Shown here: piece after piece, positions 21,901 to 32,410 of the stretch
Layout of the letters: every line of letters begins with the position of its first letter
How positions within the stretch are numbered: position 1 is the stretch's first letter
From: Entomortierella parvispora
Taxonomy: Eukaryota > Mortierellomycota > Mortierellomycetes > Mortierellales > Mortierellaceae
Length of the DNA: 64,000 nucleotides
Direction: 5' to 3'
Assembly (NCBI GenBank): GCA_963573315.1
Contig: OY752152.1
Coordinates: forward strand, 496,001-560,000
Notes under the pieces: model-generated
What the model was told of the DNA's origin: nothing
The model's database searches: none
Seen by the model: the letters and a program-made list of their open reading frames with translations, nothing else
Made by a program: the position numbers and the translations under genes

Positions 21901-24229
21901 CGAATTTTCCAGACAGCTATCCCCTGTCTCGTCAGCCGGAAAGCTCCTCCCTCTGCCACTGAATTCCATAGGGATAAGTGAATCTCTGTGCGCCTTGGAT
22001 CCACACCATTTCGACATCTTCGACTCAACCGGCCTACTGGTTTCAGATCAAAAACATGCGCCAGGGAACACCCCTACCATTTTCTCGGCGTTCTTCGACA
22101 TGCAGGTGATCCATGCAACTTGCGCCAAATTTGGTCTGCGCTTCGGAGACAGGTAACAACATGTTTATGACTTTTTTTTTTTTTTTTGACTGACGCAGAA
22201 TCTAACATATTGACCCATTTCAATAGGCTTGTCTTCGTTGACGAGCACACCGTAAGAATTATGGGGTACGAGGCCCGACCGAACGCTCCACGCAACATGA
22301 TCAAGGAGAAACGAAAGAAGCTTGGCAAAGGCCGTTCAAGGGAGCCTACGGATGCAGAACAGCGCCAAATTGTTCTCCATGAATCGAAACTATCCAAGGC
22401 GGATGCCAAAGCAAGTGCCGCAGATCATGATGTGCGTATAACGGAGCTCGACGAGGAGATAAAAGCACTAAACCGGCAGCTGGGGCTGGAAGAGATCCGG
22501 ATGAAAAGCGTGAATGCAGATTTGCGACGGCTAAAAACTGAGAAACGCAAAGAGAATGACGTTAATCGAAAGGAATGTCTGGGCGAGGAAATCGACATAG
22601 CATTCAGAGATCTGCATACTCTACGCTCGAGCGTTCACAGACTTCGGCGTAAAACGCTTCCTATGCGAAACCAGATCAAGGGGTTGCGGCAAAAAAAGTA
22701 TGACCTTGACAAGTATGTTTCGTCCGAATCAAAGCCAAAGACGGAAAAGGAGGCGAACGGGGAGCTGAGCGAGTCGGTCACATCCAAATTCTCTTCGACA
22801 CCCTCTCTCCTTCGCCGGGGATGCTTAGACTCTGTTGAATCAACCAGCATCGACAGTCTCGTCAAGGATATTGAGACCAACAACGCGGATCAAAGGAACA
22901 GAAGGATTGTTTTAGTCCCAGGTGGGACGGATCCAGGCGCCCATGTGTTATTCAGCACGGTCCCGATAACTGAAAACAAACTGATCGAGCTTCGAAATCG
23001 TTTCGAGATACTTTCGAACGAGGGGGCAGAATCGGAGCAAGATCCGGAAGAAGGGGTGCAGTCAATTGACCAGATACGGTTCGCAGATCCGCACCAGGTC
23101 ACTGTTAAGCACATACGCCACCATGCAGGCCTTGTGAAGCAATCGCGAGTCAGAAAGAAGCGCATTGCAGCTAATGCTGAGTTACGCAAGGCACACGCTG
23201 ATCTTGCGGATAACTCAATCCGGCGAGCGAACTCTTCGCATGCCATTGAGCAGGCCCAAGAAACACGTCGCAACTGTCGCACAACACTCCGATCTTTTGA
23301 GAAATCCAGAAGGATGAAGAACCTACGACGCCGTACTGAACTCCAACTGAGGAATACCTATGACAAAGTTGCAGCCGCGGAGCGAGACGCATTTAAGAGA
23401 GTGGTGAATGGTAAGTCAAGCACTGCTGTCTGTATTGATTTTACTGCAGCAGGTGTGCTCTATTTACAGTACTTATTCGCATTCGTCTTTCAAACTCGAC
23501 TCAGTAGACAGTAATTCATTGCAAACCTCAGGAGAGCCGTCCTATCCATCAACCGGATATTGCACAGACTGCAGGACACACCACCGTCCAGAGTTTGTCG
23601 TCGATCCGAGTGCCCCTCGTGGGCGACGCCTCGTCTTGAAGCATGTGAACCAATGTCCAAGGGCGAGTCCCATCGTCGTGCCATTAATGCTTCACGGTGC
23701 CGCAGGTTCCGGAGTGGGTTCACGTCTCAAAGGTCATTCAAAAATGGGAGGGAACAAAATTCCTGAGAGACACCTGCGCTATACGCCGGTCCTCAAAACC
23801 AATGAGCACAAAAGCTCCCAGCTTTGCCCCTTTTGCTTTTCGCAAATAAGACTCGTACGGGCAAGGCGCAACAAGAACGGAGTCATGAGGTTAGTGCGAG
23901 TACATGGAGCAATTCAATGTACAAACCCAGACTGCCCTTCCTTCAAGGTTGGATATGCTGATCGCGGGCGAGACACCAATGCAGCGGTGAACATTGCATT
24001 GGCTGGATACGTATGCCTCACCTCTTCCGATCACAAGACCCTGCTGCCATTCGATCCACGGTGCCCTGCGTGGGAACCTTCTTCAAACACCAGATCCATC
24101 TCGACTGGAACCTCAACTTTTCCTCTTGCACCGCAGGTCGATGCCAAGATTTTGGAATTGAGCATTCGCTCAACATATGTAAGTACTCTCAGGTCAAATT
24201 TGCTCATTCTCCTGTCAAATTCTCATTGA
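18978..24229 (+). CDS. Fanzor-like RNA-guided nuclease (gene A), eight exons
   Basis: The proposed model is join(18978..19085, 19177..19362, 19444..19811, 19882..20458, 20543..21524, 21603..22152, 22227..23410, 23505..24229), 1559 residues with every phase continuous. The last acceptor could instead be 23532. The third exon start assumes an 81-bp in-frame intron with a GTAAGT donor. The C-terminal third shows a TnpB/Fanzor-type RuvC: a TDPGAH motif (Asp about 1159) on a strand, long helices, TNEHKSSQLC (Glu about 1419), a zinc ribbon C1426-x2-C1429...C1457-x4-C1462, and GRDTNAAVN (Asp about 1475). In Fanzor proteins the catalytic Glu is reported to sit at an alternative, later position than in TnpB; the Glu before the zinc ribbon fits. 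The long N-terminal region is family-specific and contains an NLS-like PPPKKPRL and an acidic tract. Known Fanzors are RNA-guided DNA nucleases carried by mobile elements. All catalytic residues are present, so activity is plausible. Confidence 0.85.
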
Positions 24230-24778
24230 GCTCCATATTAACTAAATTTTCTTGGGTTATTTCCTTTTGAAAGTCACAATAATAAGTTAATTAAATAAAC
24301 CTCACTTCTTGTCTTCACTCGTCCCCCAGCGCTCCTATTGCACTGGCGCCACTAAATTCAACGGGTTGGGCAGGACCAGAGGCAGTTACGTTTTTAACAA
24401 TTGTTGAAGTCATGTCCAATTCAGAGTAATTGTTGCAGTGAGACAAAAGCGAGGTTTTGGCACGAGTTGACCGCTTTATTTAACACGCTCAAATATTATA
24501 CAAATCATTCACGTATCAGCCTTAATCTCACGCGAAAGAATGCCAGCATGCTGGACTGCATTAAACAGAAGAGGCCTTCAAGGAGAGGAACTCAGAAGAC
24601 TGAATTTTCTTCTCTTTTCGTTAGGCATGGCAGAGGGGAACAGCAACTCCTGGCGTCTCTTCTTCGCCTGCTTTTTGGTTAGTTGGTGGCGACTGGTCTC
24701 ATATGTGCGACACTGTCGCAGGGTCGTCGCCTAGAAGATTTACCAAGATCAGAGATCGTTACGCATTTTTTTGTTTGT
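24230..24778. other. Intergenic region downstream of gene A
   Basis: 549 bp between two convergent genes (gene A plus, orphan-family gene minus). It is AT-rich, with poly-A-signal-like AATAAA-type text near 24290. In the TnpB/Fanzor family the guide RNA scaffold often lies at or past the 3' end of the nuclease gene, so this is the place to look. I see only weak hairpins here, such as TGCGA...TCGCA near 24707-24721, and cannot support an RNA gene. Confidence 0.45.
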
Positions 24779-26998
24779 TTAAATACGTAATAGTCCGCCA
24801 TACTTATCACTTACTCGTAGGACAAGAAGATCATGAACAGCCAGTAAACTCATGCCCAATTCCTGCACAGTCGAGAAGAGGCGACACTCTGGAGACCTGA
24901 AGAATCGCGTTATGTTTTTACCTTTAGTTCCCCAACAAATCTGAACCCTCTGGATGACTGGCCCTAAAGTATTCGTAACAATGTTTAAATGCAGTCGAAG
25001 TCGATTCAGCAATCATTAGGGCATCTTCAAGCAAGTCTCCTTACCTCCAGTCAATAGACCGCAAACATACTCCTTGCGAAGGGAGTCCACACCACCAACC
25101 TCAGACGTCCTCGCAACTAGAATATCGTGCAGTTGCCGAGGCAACTTGAAAATGCCTTCATTGCGATACTTCATGGAGGCTGGGTCCCAAACCGTCGCTG
25201 ATTCCCCAGCAGACCAATCTACATCAGGAGAGGATATTGTCCTCCAAAGAAAATCAACTTTGGCCCCGATCTTCTTCCTATCAGCATTGTTGATACCCTG
25301 ATTTCTTCTCTCCGTCGAGTCGTGACCGGCTTTCTCTCCCATGATAATAAAAGCATCCTTGACCCCTGTGGCGAGACGCCTACACACTCCCCAGGCATTC
25401 TCCTTCCACCATGTTTCCCCCAACTGCGCTGCCACAAGGAAAGGCGACGACTCCGAGATAAGCAACTCCTCCCTTGATTGGTTGCAGATAAAATAAATAT
25501 ACTCGTTCAGTTTATATGTGTGTCCAAGTCAATCAACAACGGAACAGGGCACGCTCTAGACAAAAACTTACCACTGGTCCAAACAGTAGTGAATTATTTT
25601 GCACTCGGAATCTTGTTGCCGCGTCTCCAGTATGGCCTTCAACCCCTCCTTGGTGTCGACATCCATGCATCGGTCCAAGTATTTGTCTGCGTCGTTGCCA
25701 TATTGTTGGAAAGGCGGAAGGTCGGAGATTATTTCTTTCCAATCGGCTTTGGAGAACAGTGCTTCTATTGTTGGGTCGTCCAAATCAATCATAAAGCTGT
25801 GGATTGGACTGAAAAACAAGGCAAACGTCAGCATACGCTCGTTTTCAGAGTCATAAGAAGACTAGACAACGAAAAAAGGAAAGAGAATCACCTGAAGACA
25901 GCACAGTTCTCGTGAGAGCCAGCAGCGTACAGCACGTCCTCCACTACGGTGCCTGATCCCAGGACACACTTCTCTCCTAGATTTCGATAGCGCCCTTCAA
26001 GTGATAGCCGGTTCTTATTGGTGAACTATAGTCAAATAATATAAAAATATACAACGTCAGTTTGTCATCATGAAAACAAACTGGTAGGTATAACTTGTGG
26101 AGCTTACCGATTTTCTTCGCCTTGGCGAAGCTGACGGGGCTGACGCTGAGGAGCTGGTCGGTAAAGAGTTGGTCAATGTGGAGCTGGCCGAGGTGAAGTT
26201 GGCTGACAAAACCGTCTCAGAAGCTGGTGTCGCAGAGGAAAGTTCGCCAGCGCTGGTTTTGTCTAATCTCACATAATGAGGAAGGCAAAGTCAGAAGACA
26301 ATTACACATGGTCCTTGTCGGTATAGCATGATGTACAAGAATAAAAACCTCAAGAAAGCTAAAATTATAATTACCGATCGGTGTAGGCAGCTCTACAGAA
26401 GAGAGTGGGGTTGAGGATGAGGACGAGGACGAGGACCATAGGGCCGGTGAAGATTCTACTGAATCACATCAAACAACGGACAATTAGATATAAGAGGTAG
26501 CCTCACACCTTCCCTGAAGAAATGGTTGAACCTACCGTCTTTGACAGATTGAGGCTTCGATGATAAGATCGAGGCAAGGCGACTAGGTTTTCTGGGAACC
26601 TGAAGAGAATGTAGTGAAGGCATGGCCAAATCATCTTGGCAAGCTTCTAGCATTTCGTGTCTTTTTGAGAGAACATTGGTGCAAGTAATTGTGGACTCCA
26701 CTTCTCCAGCTTTGTTGATCCGAAGTCCTGCACGTGCGGCAGACATTTGAAACTCGACTTCCGCAGTGCGTTGAATCCAGAACTGTTGTTCATTATTGAT
26801 GCGGAAATAGCTGAACGACGCCTTCAATGCATCTCGCCTTTTCTGTCGAATTACGTCAGACTCCAGCAATTCCAGAAAGGCTTCGGTCGCAGTCGTTTAG
26901 TCGGTATAGTTAAATTGAGTAACGAAGTTCTGGAAGGAGACATGTTCCTCGTCACCAATTTTCTGTACCCATTTCAGACAATTTTGCGGCAGCGTCAT
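24779..26998 (-). pseudogene. Multicopy orphan-family gene with a premature stop; seven exons
   Basis: The model is complement(join(24779..24963, 25045..25472, 25572..25808, 25892..26025, 26108..26262, 26375..26458, 26536..26998)), 562 codons with perfectly continuous phases. A TAA at 26899-26897 (codon 34) interrupts it, after an ATG at 26998. The text reads on in the same frame across the stop (EAFLELLESDVIRQ). Recognisable segments are MTLPQNCLKWVQKIG, a Ser/Thr/Pro linker, NRLSLEGRYRNLGEKCVLGSG, DWKEIISDLP, FIIMGEKAGHDSTERRN, FLWRTISSPDVDWSAGESA and KLPRQLHDILV. This matches, from memory, a family present in many copies in Mucoromycota genomes and annotated only as hypothetical. No function is known to me. 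The nonsense codon suggests a pseudogene. A downstream start, stop readthrough or a sequence error are alternatives. It is convergent with gene A. Confidence 0.7.
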
Positions 26999-27094
26999 GT
27001 CTAGTAACATGAAAATAGACAAGGGAGAGAGGCATGTTAGTAGTATACATTTCTTGAAAGTGATCTCCTAAGTGCATTCAACTGAAAACCACAG

Positions 27095-27278
27095 TGTCGT
27101 AACCACTTCATGACTCGGCAGAGCCCGTAGTATATCTGCTGGAGCCGAAGAAGCGGGCCACTTCATGACATCGTGTTTCAGTGGAACATCTATGCCGTGC
27201 ATGACCACAACTGTCGTAACCACTTCATGACTCGGCAGAGCCCGTAGTATATCTGCTGGAGCCAAGAAGCGGGCCACT
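27095..27278. repeat. Two-copy direct repeat, 67-68 bp units, 117-bp period
   Basis: 27095-27162 and 27212-27278 are identical apart from a one-base gap (GCCGAAG against GCCAAG). Both begin TGTCGTAACCACTTCATGAC and end GCGGGCCACT. The 49-bp spacer differs from the flanks. Two copies only, not an array. Confidence 0.9.
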
Positions 27279-27341
27279 CGTGACAGCATGCTCATGCATG
27301 GCGTAACCAATTAAGGATATACCTTAGAAGAGATAGAGAGA

Positions 27342-27421
27342 TAGTCTCGACCCAGCCCTCTCTACGAGGACATGACCGCTTCGCGGTCACGTAGCGAGGA
27401 GAGAGGGCTGGGTCGAGACTA
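27342..27421. repeat. 80-bp palindrome (22-bp perfect outer arms, 7-bp inner stem)
   Basis: The outer arms 27342-27363 and 27400-27421 are perfect reverse complements (TAGTCTCGACCCAGCCCTCT then CT). An inner stem TGACCGC/GCGGTCA (27373-27379 and 27383-27389) closes on the triloop TTC, with an asymmetric internal loop between the two stems. It lies about 390 bp upstream of the gene B start. It could be a foldback element, a transposon end or a structured RNA template. Confidence 0.92.
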
Positions 27422-27813
27422 ATAGAGAGAGATAGAGAGAGGAGAGATTGTGTGTGCTTTGGGTGAGATGTGTGTTAGAGTAGAGAGAGTGTGATGCGTC
27501 ATATAATGAGAAAGCAGCACAATCCAGGCAATAATTACGTCACCGAAACGTAGGGCTCCAGGACAATCCACGCCTTAATTCTCTCATTGGCTGGAATTGA
27601 GAGCCAAAACTCGTTCCACGCGCTCCCACGCTCCTTTCTTCTGCGCTCCTTGTTCCCACCGCGTTCCTTGTTCCCACCACGTTCCCACCACGCCCTCTTC
27701 ACACATCGCCAACCAGACAACCTCTTGCACCTACACATTTACATCCATTCCGCTTTTACATCACCTTGTCATCTGGTTTTACGTATCCTACATCCTTCAA
27801 ATCGTGCCTGGCG

Positions 27814-30800
27814 ATGGGATTACAAGCTTGGTTTCCCTTTTTGCGCAAAAAGGGATACGAGCCTTCTGTCATTTATGCTTCCAACTTGAAGTCAACGAAG
27901 GCGGAACATACAAAACGTATTGATGTGCTGTCGTTTTATTCTATCATTCGCAACGCATACTCTTTCAAGGGGCCTGAAGAAGCGCACAAGGTCCTTGAGG
28001 CATATTTTTTGCGCTATGGCGAGAAGGATACACTCACTCTTTACATTGATGGTGGTTCAGCGGTGGAGAAGGAAGAGACGGCTAAAAAGCGCGAGGCCAG
28101 TCGTGATAAAGCCATGGAAATATGCTACAAGAGCCTTGACGTACTCGAGCAACGAATCATCAACAACCAAAAGGCCAGGAAGAGACATTTTGTCGATATC
28201 AAAAAGAGCCTTGCATCGGTCTTCTACTGGCCATCCTCACTCCGCCAGGATTTCATCGATTATTTGCTCAAGGCTGGATGGACCGTTCGGATATGTGAGA
28301 CCGAGGCTGATGTTGCCATCGCTGCAGATTGCAGGCCAGAAGACATTGTCATATCGGCTGATAGTGACATGCTGTCCTACGGAACTGTTTACACGCTTTG
28401 GCGACCCATCTCTCGCGGACTTCACCTGGCCTACAGTCGTGCAGATGTTTGCCGGACTCTTGGATTGTCATCAGCACAGCTTACGGCTCTCGCTTGTGTA
28501 GTATCAAATGATTACGGCAAGAACATCTTTTCTGTTGGCCCATTCACTAGCTTTTCTGTCATTGTGAACATCAAGGGTGAAGGTACGAAACAAATGAAAT
28601 GACTGCAACTTGTCGATTGTTATGCAGTTCACATATTAACAATGATCTTCATTTTTAGATCCCAGGTCGATTGTGTCGGAATATCTGGCATATGAGGGTG
28701 TCCAATCCAAAAACACCTCTGGAAAGACATTTGATCTCGCAATTCGAGTCTTTGCAGACCGGCTGCAAACGCCAAGCACCTGTAAGAGATCAGATTCTAC
28801 CTACCCATCCTTTCTTGCTCTTCGCCAGAGATTTATGGACCTCTGTAAACGATACCAACGAAACAGAAGTCTTCAACCCACTACCAACAGCAGGTAAAGC
28901 ATATTTAACTGCCCAAGATTCAAGATATGAAAGGAAACTTTTATTCACTATGCTTTTTTGATATCCATAGCAACTCCATGAATGTCATTCGGCTACGATC
29001 ATCATCAACCAGCAACCGCTACAAGACGGTAGAGTCACCTGCGGCACAGCACTCTCACTCGGCACGAGCACGTATCACCTTGTCGCCAGTCGAGCAACCT
29101 CAAGAGTCGTCTATCTCTTCTGGCTCCAATGCTGTTTTGCTTTTACCACATTCTTCGTCGCATGGCAACCAAGGAGAAACAGTATACCCAGCCCTTCAAA
29201 GAACACGTCATCAGCCAAGATACTCATTTAAGAGAAGGAAAGGGACTCAGGAACATCCGCGACCACCAGTGATGAAACAGCTTGCATACAAACCATACAA
29301 GGAGCCTGAGACTAAGCGTGTGAAGCAAACATCCACTGTGAAGGATCCACCCACACCGAAAACCCTGTCATCAACCGCTGCAACAGACAAGCTGGCGATA
29401 ACTCGACATTTGGCCTATCACCACCCAACAAGTTCATTGAGCATTGGCACTCTGAAGGCGAATATCAATCGTGCACTTTCCAACCAGCTAGACTTACAGC
29501 AAGAAGTTATGGATGTCATTCAAGGAGCGACAAGCGAAGCTGCGCGAGTGAAGCGTGAAGGCCAGAGGCTTATTGGGCGCTATATCGAAAAGCTGGACGC
29601 AGCTGGATTCGATGGCATCAGTTGTGTAGACAAGGAAATTCTGCGTCACCTCTGTCAACCTGTTAGTATGGAGGATGTGAAGGATACTGACGACATTGCT
29701 GTGGATGATGAAGACGATAATCAGATCAACGGTCTTGAGGACTCTAACCTGGATCCCGACGATGGAGAACCTGAAGCAGAGGGCGACGATAGTGACCTAC
29801 AGCCACAAAGCATGAGCGTTAAAAAAAAAAAGGATGACAAGGTCCAGGCGCCATTTATCTGGAGCTTTCTACGAGTAGTATACTCTGGAAAACGACCTAG
29901 ACCCTCCGCCATGGGGGACAAGGTCAATGCATTTATTGATCGCCTCAGGGAACTTGGTCTATACGTCTCGCCGTCCGTTGATATCAACGAATCGAACATG
30001 CCTTTTACTCCCACGGATCTTGTCCGCTCAGTGGCCACGCAGCTGAAGGCTGAGCTTGAGAGAATGTATAAGCATGGGACATGCACAATTCATAATAAGG
30101 TAAGATGTGCAAAATGCCCGGGAATACCTGGATATCCAGAATATTAACCACATTTCCTATTTATTCATTCTTAGCTCAAGAAAGCCAATGATCTCGGGAT
30201 TTTGGAAGCAAACACACAGATAATCATTCGAGATGATGTCTCCGCCATCGAAAACTACGTCACACTTAACAAGTTGATCCAACAGCCCCGGAGAATTGCC
30301 CCCATGACATCGGAGGAGCAGCCGTTTGTTGGATTTACCGAGCGAGAACTCGCGGGATTTTTCATGAAAAAAGGAGGCAAGCTCAAAACATCGTTGACTG
30401 GGCTAGCATCCGATGAAGGGGTGGCTCCGACTATTCGAGACGTGCAGGAATGGATCGGATTAAAAGAGCCTGGTTATCTCTTGAAACGTTACCTTGCGGA
30501 TATTGATCCCTCAAACCTTACCAGTCGCAAAAGAGGCAAGGCTGGGCATCGTGCGGGCATCAAGCTTATGTCACTCAAAGCTCTCAGAAGGCACGTTCAG
30601 AAGCTAGACGATCCGACATTTGACCCAAAGGACTATGCCGTTAAGGGCTATGTGTCAAGAGGATCCATCCTTACAGACGGGTATAGAGTATACTTACCTG
30701 CCTTCAAGCTTCGGGAGCTTCAGTGCGTCCGATACCGGCGACTTCCCCCCGACCGTCTTCCACCAAGAATATCGTCCACAGTTGGGGGAACTGATTACTA

Positions 30801-32187
30801 TTTGCTAGAGATCAGGAACGTTATCAAGGACGACGTGGATATCGAGAAGCTTTGGCCCGGCGCGCATCATACGGATATTAAAATCTTGACTCTTGACGCT
30901 GGCCAGGCGTTCGTAGTTGGGGCGTACGCATATCTACCTGGCAAGAACGGAGCTCCATCTACATCGATGGATATATCAGTGGACCTGCCAAGACCAAAGG
31001 ATGCGGATCAAGACGGCCCCCTTCACCACAATCTAGCTATTAGCCAAAAAGCTGTAATGCAACCTGTATTTCGGTACCGACGATGGCTGAACGCGGAGAA
31101 AGACATAGTGACAGAGGCTGAACCACTATCCATATCGCACATCGAATCGAACCTCCCTCCTCTTCGAGGCTCAGGATCAAGTTTGGAAGCGTATGTCAAA
31201 AAAATGGAGGAAGTCGAAGAGCGCCTGAGCTCCTTTTACAATGGGGGAAATAAGCGGTTTAAAAAGCATACCTGGGATATGAAGCGGGCTAAATATGCCG
31301 AGTATCAGGCAATCGCCGAGAAGCTGCTGAATATAGTCGGGGGAACTACTGGATATCGTCGCGACCCAAACAACCATGTTATAATCGGAGTCGGGTTAGG
31401 GAAATTCAAGAGTTCATCTCGACTATCATCTCTACACTCCTCATTTCTTGATTTTTTCATTCCCTTGGTAAGTCACAGACAGTGTACCGCGACCAGCCTT
31501 CATCCGAACAGTATTATAAACTTACCTCGTCTTTTCAATTAGGCACGTTCACTCGGCTACTTGGTGGTGGGTATTAATGAATATTATACCTCGCAAAAGT
31601 GTCCCAACTGCCACAACTTTATCGCCCGCGTGACCTTGCGACAACTATACTGCGCGCATTGCAGCCACTATTACCATCGAGACATTATGGCAGCCGAGAA
31701 CATGGCTATGATTGTGCGCGAGTGTTTTGAGAAGCAAAAAAGACCCCTTCATCTGCAGCCCGTGACGGAAGACGGTAGATACCCCTGGATATCTGAATCA
31801 GATGAAACCCAAAGAGACAACTCTCTTATGGCCAGCACCATTGTCGGCGAAGGCAAGTCTAAAGCGACAAAGACCAGTAACCGTTCGAAGGCAGTGGCGT
31901 CTTCTACCGTCAAAAGTCAGAGTAAACGACCCTCCGGAGCTGCCAGTCACAGCTCTTCCACGACCGGGAGTGAAGCCAGTGCAGCTGCAAGCTCAAGTGC
32001 CCATGGCAAGTCTCGCACGTCAAAGAGACAGGGTGTCATTGGAGAAGTAGCAGTCACCGTTCACACCCACAGCCTGTCTGAAATGAACAGCGGTACCTCG
32101 TCTATCGACCACTCCAGATCAAGAAAGCGAGCGTCCTCCCTCGATCTGAACCAGCAGGAATCGTCCAAAATGCCAAGAGAACTCTAG
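27814..32187 (+). CDS. FEN1/XPG flap-nuclease domain fused to a Fanzor nuclease (gene B), five exons
   Basis: The model is join(27814..28582, 28659..28893, 28971..30099, 30175..31467, 31543..32187), 1356 residues with continuous phases. The start is the MGLQAWFPFL that fits the invariant 'MG' of FEN1/XPG enzymes. Residues 1-255 form an XPG/FEN1 nuclease with all seven acids in family order: D37, D79 (YIDGG), E162 and E164 (ETEAD), D183 and D185 (SADSDML), D233 (SNDYGK). Next come a basic Ser/Pro linker, a helical region and an acidic tract with KKKK near 600-625. A Fanzor C-terminus follows: RuvC-I LTLDAGQAF (D952), VGLGKF, INEYYTSQKC (E1155), zinc ribbon C1162-x2-C1165...C1179-x2-C1182, HRDIMAAEN (D1189) and a Ser-rich tail. 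TnpB/Fanzor RuvC domains cut DNA under RNA guidance; FEN1-type enzymes cut 5' flaps. The fusion therefore suggests two coupled DNA cleavage steps (inference). It is intact and convergent with its paralogue, gene C. Confidence 0.9.
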
Positions 32188-32410
32188 GAGCATAGTCTAG
32201 TTCATAGTTTTTTGTGTGTTTGGCCCCACACATCCCATTGCTGATTGGGGGCAGTTTGTGCACATATTTTCGTCCAGTGACGTAATTATGGCGCAGATTC
32301 TCCTCCTTTCAAACGTAGCGTTCTCAACCCGCAATCTGCGGGTTGAGAACGTTGGCTGACGAACAAAGGGGAGGGGAGAGAGATAGGGAAGCCTAGTCTG
32401 CTACAGTCTG
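32188..32410. other. 223-bp shared 3' region of convergent genes B and C
   Basis: This lies between the stop of gene B and the stop of gene C. It holds the 15-bp hairpin at 32319-32351, an imperfect extension of that palindrome into pyrimidine/purine-rich flanks (about 32297-32385), and a 10-bp tandem AGTCTGCTAC near 32395-32414. Confidence 0.7.
32319..32351. repeat. Perfect 15-bp hairpin with triloop between genes B and C
   Basis: CGTTCTCAACCCGCA (32319-32333), loop ATC, then TGCGGGTTGAGAACG (32337-32351). It sits 131 bp past the stop of gene B and 59 bp past the stop of gene C, so both 3' UTRs could contain it. It could be a guide RNA scaffold stem, an element terminus or a termination structure. 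Confidence 0.92.

Larger units (their letters stand above)
26999..27813. other. Divergent intergenic region with repeats, upstream of gene B
   Basis: 815 bp between the divergent orphan-family gene and gene B. It holds a two-copy direct repeat (27095-27278), an 80-bp palindrome (27342-27421), GA-rich DNA (27422-27490) and short tandem units around CTTGTTCCCACC (about 27640-27690). Promoters for both flanking genes should lie here. Confidence 0.7.

Noticed and set aside
27095-27278. Possible CRISPR-like array
   Set aside because: Only two repeats, units of 67 bp, in a eukaryotic context with no cas-like genes. It is a simple direct duplication.
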